A stretch of 64,000 nucleotides of DNA, taken from contig JAMJFZ010000107.1 in the NCBI GenBank assembly GCA_026225945.1, positions 51,165,001 to 51,229,000 on the forward strand, given 5' to 3'. The notes under the pieces are model-generated. The model saw only the letters and a program-made list of their open reading frames with translations. It made no database searches and had not been told where the DNA came from. Below, in pieces: positions 43,325 through 54,497 of this stretch (position 1 is the stretch's first letter; each line of letters opens with the position of its first letter). The translations under genes and the position numbers were made by a program. Source of the DNA: Cricetomys ansorgei (Eukaryota; Chordata; Mammalia; Rodentia; Nesomyidae).

Positions 43325-43440
43325 AGTATACTTGAAATATTTGTTGAACTCCTACTGTGTGCCAGGAACTTTACCCCTAGCTGTGGGTGTAACATCTCTC
43401 CACCTTCCCTGACTTTAGGTGATTCCTAGTCTCATAGAGA
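43325..43440. mobile_element. Probable L2 fragment
   Basis: ATATTTGTTGAACTCCTACT, GTGTGCCAGGAACTTTACCC and TCCTAGTCTCATAGAGA match the well-known L2 phrase ATTTATTGAGCACCTACTATGTGCCAGGCACT. The rest is too decayed to orient with confidence. Confidence 0.5.
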
Positions 43441-44224
43441 AATACTGGCAAGTGGAAAGATAGGACTTAGGAAAGGGAAAGAGTAGAGTTCTGCAGAGCT
43501 CCAAAGAGAAGCCAGTTCTCCCTGGGGCTTTGAGAGAAGTTCTCCAGAGGCAATGTAGCATAGAATGACTTCCTCCAGGTAGGGCACGATTTACAGGTCC
43601 AAGTGTGAGGGCCTGCATTCAAAAGTTACTAAGAATTTCACAGTTAAATCCAGTGTGGAACTTTCCAAGGCAATTTCCTGTGTGACTGAAGAGGTCCCAA
43701 GTCCTTGAAGTAAGTATTGCTTTCCTGGTTTCTATGACACAGCCCTAGGCAGTCGAACAACCTGGAATTTTAGTGAGAATGATCCTCATTTGTGCTGTAT
43801 CCTGTTTGAGAGAGCAATTAAACTACCTTCACTTCATGATATGTTTCTGAGGCTTGGAGGACTGAAACCCATAATGTCTCAAAGAGGAAGTCAGCAGCAG
43901 AGAACAGCGCCACGCTTCCTTCACAAGGGCAAAATGTTGCTCAAGGACAAAACAACCTCGCCCTCCTCTCTCTGCTTCCTGTGAGTGCCGGAGAACGCGG
44001 AGGAAAAACAAAGCCATTGTGTCCACCTTCTATGACCTTCACCAAGAAATCAGGAGAGTAGAGAGAGGCAGGGCCTTTCAAGAGCCCTTTCTGGTAGACC
44101 TAGGGCAATTGCAGGTCAGCAGCAGATACCTCTGTGGTTCAACATGTCCACCATGACTGTCAGCAACCCTGCAGCAGCTAGCTGTGGCTTACATTCCTGT
44201 GTACTCTCTGCTTTGGCTTGTATC
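43441..44224. other. Unassigned sequence
   Basis: No repeat recognised between the L2 fragment and the next LTR. Short frames on both strands overlap each other. Confidence 0.5.
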
Positions 44225-44577
44225 TGAGGTCGTCTGGATGGGAACGGCCCATATAGGCTCATAGGGAGTGGCATTATTTGAAAAGTTTAGGAGGTGTGGC
44301 TTTTTTGGAGGACATGTATCGCTGGGGGTGGGCTCTGAGGTTTCAAAAGCCCATTCCAAGCAAAGAGTCTCTCTCTTCTTGCTGCTATGGATCCAGATGT
44401 ATAACTCTCAGCTGTTTCTCCAGCATTATATCTGCCTGTGTGCTGCCATGCTCTGTGCCATGATGAGAATGGACTAAACCTCTGAAACCGTAAGCCAGTG
44501 CCAAGTAAATGCCTCTTTCATAAGAGCTGCTATGGTCATGGTGTCTCCTCACAGCAACAGAAACCCTAACTAAGACA
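44225..44577 (+). mobile_element. Rodent MaLR-type solo LTR
   Basis: TGAGGTCGTCTGGATGGGAA, TAGGAGGTGTGGCTTTTTTG, TTTCAAAAGCCCATTCCAAG, CAGCATTATATCTGCCTGTG and the end AAACCCTAACTAAGACA. It is the same family as 16694-17071. The flanks GTATC (44220-44224) and ACATC just after the end agree at only 3 of 5 positions. Confidence 0.88.
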
Positions 44578-44639
44578 ACATCAGTGTCCCCTCTAAAACT
44601 TGTATTAACATTTCACCATCAAAGATATATAGTAGTGAT

Positions 44640-44925
44640 ATTTCGAATTTCAGATTTTAAGAGGTTGTTAAGATTTGATAGAGTCATGAAAGCAGAACCT
44701 TATGATCGTATTAATGACTTTATGATGGGAGAGAGACCCAAGTTAGCAAGCTTGCAATTTCACCATGTGAAGTTCTATGGCAACAGAAGCTCCCAGCTGC
44801 CAGGCAGATTCCAGCATCCTGCTCTTGGACTTCACAGCCCCCATTACTGTGAGCCAAGTAAACCTCTATTCTTCATAAATTACCCAGTAGGGATTATTCA
44901 GCCTCAGCAACAGAAAACCAAGTCA
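44640..44925 (+). mobile_element. MST/MLT1-type LTR 3' part
   Basis: TCACCATGTGAAGTTCTATG, TGTGAGCCAAGTAAACCTCT and TTCATAAATTACCCAGTAGG are hallmarks of the mammal-wide MST/MLT1 LTR 3' half. It sits just downstream of a rodent MaLR LTR in the same orientation. The 117-codon frame across it is not a gene. Confidence 0.65.
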
Positions 44926-46284
44926 CCATGCCAGTAGAAGGAATCCCTGCCTCCTTCTCTGAAGACTCACCTGGGACTCAAAGACACGCCCATGCCAGCT
45001 CAGTAGAAGCAGCCAGTATGAGCAAACAAGTCAGGACACACTGCTAGAAAGGTAAGCCTCACTCTGGGCTTTGCGGCAATTCAGTCCCCTTCTTCCTCTT
45101 TGGATAATATAAAAAGGGAAGGAAAAGCAGCTGTCCATGCTTCTCCTTGGATGTAACATGGACGCTGTGACTCGAGGGAGACGTTTGTCTTTGTCTGGGA
45201 CCTGCAGGATTCGTTCGGGCCATTAAGAAGGAGAGGGGCACTTACTTGTGACTTTGGTTTACTTTAGTGAGACACCAAGGAGTCCACACTTCAGTCTTGT
45301 GTGGGTATCTGCTTCCAAGTCCTGTTCCACCTGACAGTGAGTACCAGGAATCCTCCTTACGTTTCCCGGCTGTAGAGAATCTACAGCTTCCTACCTTCTA
45401 ATCAGCCCCAGATTGCGGCTGAAGACTGGCCGCGAGGAAAGCCAGCATCCACCACAGTCCTTGGTATAGGGCAGAGAAACAGAGCAAAAGCTGACATTCA
45501 ATTCACAGACTAAAGAAATGCATGAGTGAATCCACTGCTCCTGGGCTTGGCGCACCACCAGATGGAAGCAGATGAAGGTGTAGTCTGTCAGAAGCAGTGC
45601 CCTAGTGCAACCCCACATAACTGTGAGAAAGCTCACCTCACCTGCATGTGCTAACTAGATGGCTCGTATTTTTTCATAGTAATAGCCTTCATACAGTCTA
45701 TTATATAGAGCATGAGTTTAAAAAGAATGTTTTAATGAACATAGTTATCTATTTTATCATAAATGATATAATGTACAAAACCCCTGGGATTGACTAAGAT
45801 GAAAGCAAACAATATAAATGTGAGATATTATTATGCCCCTTATAATTACAGCCTGTGTGTACAACAGTTCATTATAAGCTCCCATCATACAAAATAGCCA
45901 GTCATGCTGATCCAACAAAAGGCAATTGTTGAAAGGGTTCAGCAAGGCCATAGGAGGCCATCTTAAAAGGATTTGAGTTGGTTCCCTGTTAATAGGAACA
46001 CTTTGATGGGAGTCAGGTGCCTTGAATTCCATCAGCTGAGACTTGAGCAGGCATTCGTTTTTTAACAAATTCGACGAATAAAATGTATCTCTTCCCAGGA
46101 ATATATTTATGGTATCTCCGGAGTTGGTGAGTACCTACAGCATGCATGTATATATATAAAATCTTTCTTACAAGGAGCAACTGGTCCTTCATATTTCTCA
46201 TTGTTTTTGGAGCTCTGACTCTTAAATTGCTTATCCAGTGAGGCTAATCTGACCCCAAGGGGAAAACTTTCTCAAAGGACTATA
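44926..46284. other. Unassigned sequence
   Basis: No repeat, exon or RNA gene recognised. A 103-codon minus-strand frame (45757-46068) has no motif. 46147-46160 is a short TA run. Confidence 0.5.
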
Positions 46285-46672
46285 TCATTCAGCTTTTCAT
46301 CACTAGAGCGAATACAATCAACTTAGGCAGACACAAGGTTCACTTTGGCTCGCCAGTCCAGAGGTTTTAGTCTGTGGGTGGTTGGCTCCTATTTGGACCC
46401 ATGCTATAATAAGGTAGCACATCATGGTGGAATGCGCAGTAAAGGCAAACCCCTCACAGTGGACCATGTGTCAGCAGAGTAGAAGAGGAAAAGCCAGGCA
46501 CCCACAATCCCCTTCAAGGGTACACCCTCAATGACCTAATATTCTTCTGCTAGGTCTATCTCCTAAAGATTCTACCACCTCCCAGTGGTGCTATACTGGG
46601 GGTCAAGTCTATACCACACAGGAACCCCCCCCCAGTCATATTCAAGATCCAAACTGTATCAAATATCAAAGG
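46285..46672 (-). mobile_element. MaLR-type LTR (reverse orientation)
   Basis: TCAGCTTTTCATCACTAGAG, CAAGGTTCACTTTGGCTCGC, AGCACATCATGGTGGAATGC, AATGACCTAATATTCTTCTG and CATATTCAAGATCCAAACTG run in the reverse order of a rodent MaLR LTR. A C9 run at 46628 interrupts it. Confidence 0.72.
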
Positions 46673-47044
46673 AAAACAAACAAAAATAAACAAGTAAGAG
46701 TTCAAACCCAGCCCCTTACTATGGATATAGCATAGTCATGGTGCAGTATAGAATAACTCTGAACAATGTTTTGTAGTACTGAAACTTCATGGGTGAGTAC
46801 AGCCTGCAAAGCTTTCTAAAAGGAGTCATAATGAAACAATGTTTGAGAATGTTCTGCTTGATTTCTAAGAAGGAGTCTAATAGGTAACAGCTTCTCCATT
46901 CTGAGGAACTGCATAGTGACTATAAGAAGCCCAGGAAAATACAGATCCTCCCAGGAAGCCAATGTCCTTAAATATCCTTAAATGAAAACCTAGCATCTCA
47001 CTGGGGTGGTTTGTCTCACCTGACTTGAGTTCTCCCCACCCCCC
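46673..47044. other. Unassigned sequence between two LTRs
   Basis: Nothing recognised. Confidence 0.45.
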
Positions 47045-47250
47045 TGTCTTAGTCATGGTCTTTATTGCTGTGATAAAGACACTCCGGACAAAAGCAACTT
47101 GGGAAGAAGAGTCTATTTCATCTTAGAACTCTCAAGTCACAATCCATCACTGAGGGAAGTCAGCAAGAACTCAAGGCAGGGACCTGGAGGCAGGAACTGA
47201 AACAAGGGCCAGGGACAAACACTGTTTACTGACTTGTTCAGCCTGCATTT
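47045..47250 (-). mobile_element. MaLR-type LTR, truncated (reverse orientation)
   Basis: TGTCTTAGTCATGGTCTTTA, AAAGCAACTTGGGAAGAAGA, TCACAATCCATCACTGAGGG and ACCTGGAGGCAGGAACTGAA are the 3' half of the family at 32652-33062 in the same orientation. The 5' half of the LTR is lost after about 47250. Confidence 0.82.
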
Positions 47251-48271
47251 ACTTTTACTCTTAACCATAAACAGTCTAACTGAGGGGAGGGGGATTTAAT
47301 TTTATTTATAGACCTATTTATTTGTCTTTGAATTTCTAATCTCAGATTAAAGCACAGACATTTTTTTGGGTGAGGTTATACCAAACTGAACCGTCTATCG
47401 CGATTAAATTTCTAACATAAAATTTTAATAAGGGCAGATGCAAAAATAGGTTAATAGTGGAGGGAGGAAAGTGGGCAGGGCTCAAGGAGTCTGAAAGGAG
47501 GGAACTAAGCACAGCCTGTAAACACAGTGACCAAGAACTTTGCTTATGTTCTAGAACACCAGCTTTTAGAAAGTTTTGTTCTTCTGAGGTGTCATTTAAA
47601 AAACACTCATAGTCTCTTCAGAACTCTGTTTCCTGGAATTGGGTGTGATTTCTGAGGCAATCATGCAGCCAAAACCTGGGAATGATGGGTGCAGCTGTGG
47701 TGGATCTAGGTAACTGGAGCCCAGTGCTGACTCTGCCTTTGAAAGCTGGAAGCTGGGTAATATACCGGCCCCAGTTTTCTAGGTGTGCAGTACTCAGTTA
47801 GTCTTGTACCTGCCTAGCCTCCTAGTAAGAGCTAGTCTCAGGTTTCCCTTCCTCCAGTGTCACTGGAATATAGCCAGGGTTCCCACCTCCACCACCTTAC
47901 CTGCTTAGTTTTACGTGGCACGTATTACAGAATTTCCAGTAACCAAATCTCCATGCCCCATGTCCAGCATTTCTCTTTACTGGAGTCCTAGGAGGGTCTG
48001 TCTCTCGCAAGGCTTCAGCAACATGTGTTCTTCCAAAATCAATGCCCACCCACACATGATGTACGGGCTCCCCCCAGGACTAGGCTGGGAAGAGTCACAG
48101 AGTCCAAATGTCTTTGCTTTGTGATATCATACCTTCTGTGAGGCAATGCTTGCAGACTGGCCAGTGCGATAGGATAGGGGCTGGCCAAGGTAAAGAAGGG
48201 TAGAAATCAGTTAATATTTTAAAGCATTCCACCAGACTAAAAAAGATAGACAGTTTTATAACATGTAGGTT
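47251..48271. other. Unassigned sequence
   Basis: No repeat recognised. A T-rich stretch lies at 47295-47330. A 69-codon frame at 47915-48124 has no family resemblance. Confidence 0.5.
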
Positions 48272-48384
48272 GAGGATGGGTGTGATGTTGCATTCCTGAA
48301 ATCCTAAGGCTCAGGAGGCAGAGGCAGGAAGATAGTGAGTTTGAGGTCAGCCTGGGCCATATAGAGAGATTCTGTGTCAAACAA

Positions 48385-48385
<1 letters not shown>
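48272..48385 (+). mobile_element. B1-related SINE
   Basis: GAGGATGGGTGTGATGTTGC, AAATCCTAAGGCTCAGGAGG, GAGTTTGAGGTCAGCCTGGG and GATTCTGTGTCAAACAAAG keep B1 order at near-full length. The tail has turned into the CA microsatellite that follows. Confidence 0.82.
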
Positions 48386-48428
<43 letters not shown>

Positions 48429-48447
48429 ACATACACACACACACACC
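48386..48447. repeat. (CA)n microsatellite
   Basis: About 21 CA units, a short CCACATA break, then about eight more. It is attached to the 3' end of a B1. Confidence 0.97.
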
Positions 48448-49408
48448 CCAGAATAAAACAACAAAAAGTGAGACTGATCCACTAGCTAGCATCACTTGAC
48501 CACTATGTTCAGGGAAACCATGTTGCATTTTATCATACAAGAATATCCTTTGCTCAAACGCACTATTGACTTTGTCGTATATGTCAAAGACACTAATAAA
48601 ATTGTGAGTTTAGTTCCTGGGGTGAGACTGAGTATCCAAAACGAACACGTGACTAACACATCATTTTTACAGTTTATTTAGATGCAGAACAAAGGTTGAG
48701 TTACTGCAGTTGCGATATGAACAGGCTTTTTAAAGATGTTGCTTCCAGATCAAGAGTTTATAAACTCTTTCTAGTGGTCTCGATGACTGTAACAATGATG
48801 TTTGTGTGAAGTGAGTAGACATGGCAGTCTTTCAGCGCAGTAGCCACGCAGCCAAAGTCTGCAGTAGCAGACGCTCAGCTCCATCTGGGTTTTCCTGTGT
48901 GCACAGGAGTGTTTGCCATTTTGAGTTTCTGAAGACGACATGACAACAAATTTAATTATCCTTTGAATTGTCTGTTATTTGTCTTCTCTACAGCTTCCGA
49001 GGCTGTCCTCGGAAACAGAACAGGTGCAGAGACTCCACTGCCTGCAGTATGGTCAGACAAGACGTACAGGCGGAAACGTGAGGCAGGTATACAGGGAGGT
49101 AGCGGAGAAAACAGATGTGGTTTGAGGAGCTGGTGCCCTGCAATTGCCTGGAGCTCAGCTGCTGTGACTGGCTGAGATCTAGATGCTTGGGACACTTTCA
49201 GTTTCTGTGTAGACCGAGCGAGGCTGCAGGTCATCACAGGATAACCAGAGTGTGACTGTATCTTCAGCCGAACTTTGTCCTAGGTATGCTGTAATTATGG
49301 AGTAAATATGCCCCTCACATAGGTTGCTCTGAATTCATTTGATAAGCATGTTGTTTGTTTAAAATGACAAGAAAATGAAACATGTGTGCTGGCACCCACA
49401 GGTATGCG

Positions 49409-49409
<1 letters not shown>
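48448..49409. other. Unassigned sequence
   Basis: No repeat recognised. TTTGTCTTCTCTACAG at about 48977-48992 looks like a splice acceptor, and GGTGCAG follows 31 bp later, but there is no coding or conservation support. Frames on both strands overlap. Confidence 0.5.

Positions 49410-49452
<43 letters not shown>
49410..49452. repeat. (AC)21 microsatellite
   Basis: Clean AC tract of about 21 units flanked by GGTATGCGA and ATGCCAGCC. No SINE body is recognised beside it. Confidence 0.97.
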
Positions 49453-49454
<2 letters not shown>

Positions 49455-49752
49455 CCAGCCTTTCTTCTTGGCCTTTCTACAGTCTGGTGCCCTATAGTTC
49501 CAGGCTATGAGTGTGAGCTCCTCAGGAGGACATCTCCCCACATGTCATCATCTTCTTATTCCTCCTTTTAGAGACTTCATACGTGAAAGTGAAAACAATA
49601 GGCCATCAGAGAGGTGAGCCCGATGCTTAGAGGAGAGGAGGTGTAGGGAAAGTGAAGGGACGTTTCTGTAGACAGAATGAGAATAAGACTTTCTTGGTTA
49701 GTACAGTTTTACTGAAGTGTGAAAATGCTTTACATCTCTGTAAATTATTTAT

Positions 49753-50169
49753 TGTACTGGCTACTTAAGTCAACTTAACACAAACAAACTACAGTCACTT
49801 GGAAAGAGGGAACCTCAATTGAGAAACTGCCCCAACCAGGCTGTCCTGTGGGCAAGACTGTGGTGCATTTTCTTGATGATTGATGTTGGTGGGCCAAGCT
49901 CACTGTAGGTGATATCACCCCTGGGCTGGTGGTCCTGGATGCTGTAAGATAGCAGGCTGAGCAAGCCATGAGATTAAATCAGTAAGCAGCACCCCTCCAT
50001 GGCCTCTGCATCAGCTCCTGCCTCCAGGATCCTGCTCTGAGTTCCTGTCTTGATTTCCTTCAGTGACAGATTGTGATGCAGGATTGTAAGATGAAATAAA
50101 CCCTTTCCTCCCCAGGTTGTTTTTGGTCATGGCGTTTTTATTACAGTCATAGAAACCCTAACTAAGACC
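49753..50169 (+). mobile_element. Rodent MaLR-type solo LTR, full length
   Basis: Starts TGTACTGGCTACTTAAGTCA. It contains AGGGAACCTCAATTGAGAAA, GCATTTTCTTGATGATTGAT, GTGATATCACCCCTGGGCTG, GTAAGATGAAATAAACCCTT (poly(A) signal) and ends GAAACCCTAACTAAGACC. It is the same family as 32652-33062 in the opposite orientation. Confidence 0.9.
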
Positions 50170-50811
50170 GTTATTATCTTAGAACTTTGCTGATTATCGA
50201 ACAAAACAAAATAAAGCCCCAGACACTCACAAGAATGAACAAAGAGACAAAACAGCATATTTATCTGACTGCTACATAGTTTTCAAAGTTTGGATTTCAA
50301 AATATTGCTAAGTTCACTGTTTTTCACCACCGAAGATTTGATGACAACTCTGTGCTTACAAAGGCCGCCTGAAGCGAAGATGTCATCCAAGTCACAAAGA
50401 AAGCAGACTCCAGCCAAGCCTCACCAAGTCTGAACATGTGAAAAGCACCGCACTGAAGAGTCCAAACCGAGGGGAAGGGAGCAGGGGGACAGCTCATTCC
50501 CATTGGACAAACCAGCCCTGGGAACTGAGATAAGCTTAGCTTCATAAATACTACAAATCCGTTTTCCATTTTCCTCAAAGTTCTGGCAGTGATTCAAAGC
50601 CAGCTCACAGAGCAGACAAGGGGGCCTGTTTTGAGTCAAAATCTAACTGCAGAGTCTCTCTCCAGGCAATATTAACAATGGGCATCTTCTTTCAGAGTAC
50701 TGATGAGTCTCCCACACAGGCTTTTGCCAGTTAAGCCAGCTTCAAGAGAATGGCATTAAGCCAGTGACCTAAAATCCAACATTTCATGAATGTTCTTTCT
50801 CTTGTTCAGTT
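50170..50811. other. Unassigned, repeat-free sequence
   Basis: No repeat resemblance from about 50240 to 50780. Composition is even and it could be conserved, but I cannot test that. Minus-strand frames at 50324-50639 have no domain. Confidence 0.45.
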
Positions 50812-50919
50812 GTGGATGCACATGTGTGTACAGTACATGTGCTTGTCTGTACATGCATTATGTAGAGGCCAGAGCTTGATGTCATCTGTCTATCTCAATT
50901 GCTCTCCACACCATTTTTC
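50812..50919 (-). mobile_element. B3 SINE, tail part (split by a B2)
   Basis: TGGATGCACATGTGTGTACA, ATGTAGAGGCCAGAGCTTGA and CTCAATTGCTCTCCACACCA are the reverse complement of the B3 3' tail. The element resumes at 51100 after the B2 insertion. Confidence 0.85.
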
Positions 50920-51099
50920 TTTTTTAAAATTTTAAAAAAATTATTTGACTTTATTTTATGTGCATTGGTGAGAGGGTGTCAGAGCTCGTGGATCTATTAT
51001 GAACAGTTGTGAGCTGCCATGTGGGTATTGGGAGTTGAACTTGGATCCTCTGGAAAAGTAACCAGTGCACTTAACCACTGAGCCAACACTCCAGCCCCA
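50920..51099 (-). mobile_element. B2 SINE inserted in the B3 (reverse orientation)
   Basis: Tail-side TTTTTTAAAATTTTAAAAAA, then TTATTTTATGTGCATTGGTG, GTTGTGAGCTGCCATGTGGG, GGGAGTTGAACTTGGATCCT and CACTGAGCCAACACTCCAGC read as a complete B2 in reverse. The 12-mer ACACCATTTTTC flanks it exactly on both sides (50908-50919 and 51100-51111), a perfect target-site duplication. Confidence 0.96.
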
Positions 51100-51314
51100 A
51101 CACCATTTTTCAATACAAGATTTCTCATTAAATGTGGAGCTCACCCATTTGGCTGGACTAGCTGGCCAGCAAGCCCCGGAGATCCTCCCATCTCTGCCTC
51201 CCGGGTTTGGAATTACAGACACACATGCCAGATTTTATTTGGGTTCTGAGGAGCCAACTCTGTTCTTCATGCCTGTGTAGCAAACACTCTGCTGACTGAA
51301 ACAACTGCCCAGCT
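51100..51314 (-). mobile_element. B3 SINE, head and body part
   Basis: AATGTGGAGCTCACCCATTT, GGCTGGACTAGCTGGCCAGC, AAGCCCCGGAGATCCTCCCA and CTGCTGACTGAAACAACTGC continue the B3 begun at 50812. Together the two parts make an almost full-length B3. Confidence 0.88.
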
Positions 51315-51374
51315 TGAATGCACTCAGTATTTGGGCACACATTCCATGAGACTTTCCACAACTTCATGAGATGG

Positions 51375-51500
51375 GGGAACTACTGGTCTCATCTTGTTGA
51401 CACAGTAAATGAGGCCCAGAGAGGTTACATAACTTATACCCAAAGATTTGCAGTTAGGTAGCATAACTCCAGAGCCCACGTTCTTAATCACTGCAGTGAT
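51375..51500 (-). mobile_element. MIR fragment
   Basis: CAGTAAATGAGGCCCAGAGA, GGTTACATAACTTATACCCA, AAGATTTGCAGTTAGGTAGC and CAGAGCCCACGTTCTTAATC match the reverse complement of the MIR core and 5' part. It is one of the clearer MIRs in the window. Confidence 0.75.
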
Positions 51501-52099
51501 CCCATGAGCACTGTTGTTACCTTCCTCTATGAGTGTTGATGCCATACATAGATGGATGAAGTTATTTATATACCCCATGATTTTGACTAGGTGTTAGACT
51601 AAATGTGACATCATACCGTGGAAGAGACAAATGGTCCATGGAACATCATTAAACACTCTTGTATCATCATTCAAATATGAATGTTGGAATTCAAGGTTGA
51701 AACCAAATAAAACAGTCACTAAACTTTTGCTTGGAGAACAAATTCATCCTCCCAAAGGGTAAGTTTCAAGGGATTAAAAATCAGAATCTCTATGAAACTA
51801 GAAAATGAACACGTGCCAAAGATGTTGTTATTCAACTCATTTTCTAGGGAGTAAGCAAGAAGGATGGTAAGAAGAGTCTAAAGGGCACTTGGAAAGCTGC
51901 ATGAGTGATTCCATAAATTCTTGAGTTAGATATAAAACTGGTTAATGTCCAATTTAAACTGTAACCTTTAGGGCTATGCCTTCTCAGAGAGAAATTGCTT
52001 GCATTTCTATTGGACAAAATTTATCAGTTGATCTCTTTCCCTACAAAGATATGAAATAGAGCAGCAAACAGAAAGTCCAGCCTAACACTGCTCTGAACA
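51501..52099. other. Unassigned sequence
   Basis: Nothing recognised. GAACAATAAATGATATGAG near 52094 may already belong to the LTR that follows. Confidence 0.45.
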
Positions 52100-52720
52100 A
52101 TAAATGATATGAGTAGCAGCCTCCCCACCTCCCTATTCCCCTCTACTACCGGCAAACCCATGCCAGCAGTGATCAGCAGCCAGGGTTCTACCCATAAGCC
52201 TTTTACCACTTTTGAAAACTTCCATTTGCCTGTGATCACCATGGCAGCAAGGGACATGGAGTTGCTTGACAGGGAATCTTTTTGGAGGGCCTTTCATTTG
52301 CCCTCTAGGTTAACAGGCTGTCTCCTGATTGATCCTTGTCCTTTTCACCTAATTTGCCTACTGGCTTCAGCCAATCAGGTCCATCTAGCTCTATATAAAT
52401 ACCTAGGTATAGCCTTTCAGTCATTCCAGCTTTGGTGGCATGTGGCTTGGACAGATTTCTGGTCTTTGGCGGTTGGCTCTTTGATGGGAGATTCACTCTT
52501 GCTTATCAGAGGAAGACACCTCAGACATACTCTTCTGAAGAGATGCATCACTTCAGCCAGCTTCAGTTCCATCCTGGCAATTGCAGGCAACTCGTCTCAG
52601 TGGACATCCCTCATCTGCTTCTCCTTTTCCATTCGGTTGTTACTCCTATGTGAATAAAGTCTTTCTAGTTTGTTCAGCCTTTGGTGCTTGCCCACTTTAA
52701 TCCTTGCAGCTGGACAAGGC
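52100..52720 (+). mobile_element. ERV-type solo LTR with promoter and poly(A) signals
   Basis: CCAAT-type box CAGCCAATCAGG (52371-52378 core), TATA box CTATATAAATA (52391-52401) and AATAAAG (52653-52659), followed by GTTCAGCCTTTGGTGCTTGC. This is the standard U3-R-U5 layout, with about 260 bp from TATA to the poly(A) signal. A long R of that size occurs in some class I and II LTRs. Exact ends and family are unknown. The 182-codon frame across it has no domain. Confidence 0.6.
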
Positions 52721-53874
52721 AAGACGTCAACAAAGAACCAGCTAGACCACAAACAACGTGAAAACTATACCCACTATTTTCACTCATTCTCAAGCAACCG
52801 GGAAGCATTCTTTCAAATTCCTTCATAAGATAAACTCTGCTCTTTAATGATTCAAAGAAAGGGAAGGGGGTAAGACGAGATAAGGGGAAAAAAATGAGTT
52901 TTGAGGGGGGAAATAGGAAAAAGTAGAGGGAAAAAAAATCTCAATTCTCCATTTTTACTGTAAGTATGAACTGTATGAAGGATAACCAGGCCTATTTACA
53001 GACGGAGTGATCCGCTTGCAGATGAGAGAGGTCAGACTGTAGTTTCAAAACGCTTCTACTGCCCTGAGCATTCCTCTGTCACTGGCTCCCATCAAGTGCT
53101 GCTCCATCTGCTGATTAAATAGGTGTCTATTTTGACATATTTGAAGTAGCTGAGGTTCAATAGGTGCGTCTACCCGGGTGATAATACTCCAAATCCATTT
53201 CCCTTCACCTAGTCCTTGATGTATTAGTATTGCCAGTTAGGATGTGCGGATCTTCAGTAAGTACTTAAATGTTTGCTAATTCTAAGGGCTGCACTGAACA
53301 GTCGCCCCAGTGCGGGTACTTTACTGAGCTGAACTTCCTTGAACATTCTGAGAGATACTCGAGGTTTGATTTTTAAGAAGCCAATTGCATATTTCTGAGC
53401 TTTTGACTACAGTTTCTCTACATTGGCCTGTTTTTTATCCAAATTGACAAACCAATAGAGCAGTGTTTTGTTGTTGTTTTGTTTTGTTGTTTGTTTTTGT
53501 TTTATTCCTTTCAGATAAATGAAATTCCCAGCTCTTCCTTAGCACTAAAATAAAGCACAGTATCCTACTGAAGAAAACAGTGAGATTAAGCTCCACATGA
53601 CCAAGGCTAAACTGCATTCTTGCTTGGCCCATTCTAGTACAACAGCACATCAACTCATCTCACTGCGTGTTCAGTCCTCGCCCTCTCTCCCCATTCGAGA
53701 GATCTAGAAGCTGAGCTTGAAAGAGCTCATCATCAGCCCAATTACATTTATACTTTTTCATCTGGAAATAGGAGTTAGTAGTGTTCAATTTTCTAAGATT
53801 TTGGAGTATTTTTATGTTTCTACATAGGGGTTTTTGAAAAAGTTTCACCATGAATCCTTAACAGTTTTTATCTG
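52721..53874. other. Unassigned sequence
   Basis: Contains a T/G-rich (GTTTT)n-like run at 53464-53508 with no SINE body. Otherwise nothing recognised. Confidence 0.5.
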
Positions 53875-54032
53875 TTTTTTTTTTTTTTTTTTTTTTTTTG
53901 AGACAGGGTTTCCCTGTGTAGCCCTGGCTGTCTGGAACTCACTCTGTAGACCAGGCTGGCCTCAAACTCAGAGATCTGCCTGCTTCTGCCTCCCAGGCGC
54001 TGGGATTAAAGGCGTGTGCTGCCTTGCCAAGC
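53875..54032 (-). mobile_element. B1 SINE, well preserved (reverse orientation)
   Basis: A T25 tail (53875-53899) leads into GAGACAGGGTTTCCCTGTGT, GTAGACCAGGCTGGCCTCAA, GCTTCTGCCTCCCAGGCGCT and GGGATTAAAGGCGTGTGCTG, a full-length B1. The flanks CCTTAACAGTTTTTA and CCTTTAGCATTTTTA match at 12 of 15 positions, a likely aged target duplication. It is among the youngest-looking SINEs in the window. Confidence 0.95.
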
Positions 54033-54110
54033 CTTTAGCATTTTTAAAAAGAGAAAATAAATTAACATAGCTATGTCATTTATTTAGCCATTATTATCTT
54101 TTGTTTGTTT

Positions 54111-54207
54111 GAGATGGGATCTTCCACACAGACCAGGCTGTGCTTATGATGCTCTTGCATCTTCCAGGCAGGTGCTAGGATTACAGATGTGTACTGCAAT
54201 GACCAGC
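54111..54207 (-). mobile_element. B1-related SINE fragment (reverse orientation)
   Basis: GAGATGGGATCTTCCACACA, GACCAGGCTGTGCTTATGAT, GGTGCTAGGATTACAGATGT and GCAATGACCAGC follow reverse B1 order. It is shortened and diverged, next to the younger B1. Confidence 0.6.
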
Positions 54208-54353
54208 TCTTGTCTTAATCATTAACTTTTCCATATGGAAAACTAAAGCATGTAGAGTGGGAGTAACTATTAAAATATTTACTCCTCTCCACCACATTCT
54301 CCCCACTTCTCTCTTTATTTGGTATGCACTGTGAATAGATATAGAACTCCTTA

Positions 54354-54430
54354 GGGGCTGAAGACACATCTCAGTGGTGGAGCACATGCTCAGCATACAT
54401 TAAGCTCTGGCTACTGAATTCTAGTACAGA
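54354..54430 (+). mobile_element. ID-like SINE
   Basis: GGGGCTGAAGACACATCTCA, GTGGTGGAGCACATGCTCAG and TAAGCTCTGGCTACTGAATT then CTAGTACA follow the ID element order. A purine-rich tail follows immediately. Confidence 0.72.
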
Positions 54431-54497
54431 AAAGGAAGAATAGGAGAGGGAGGAGGAGAAGAAGAAAAAGAAAGAGGAGGAAGAGCTGAGGAGAAGT
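54431..54497. repeat. GA-rich low-complexity tract
   Basis: GGAAGAATAGGAGAGGGAGG then AGGAGAAGAAGAAAAAGAAA. It is most likely the expanded tail of the ID-like element before it. Confidence 0.9.

Noticed and set aside
48977..49025. Exon-like segment with a pyrimidine-rich AG acceptor and a GGTGCAG donor-like end
   Set aside because: Only about 30 bp between the two signals, the donor is weak, and there is no coding or conservation support.
52109..52657. 182-codon plus-strand frame
   Set aside because: It coincides with an LTR carrying CCAAT, TATA and poly(A) signals; the translation shows no viral or cellular domain.
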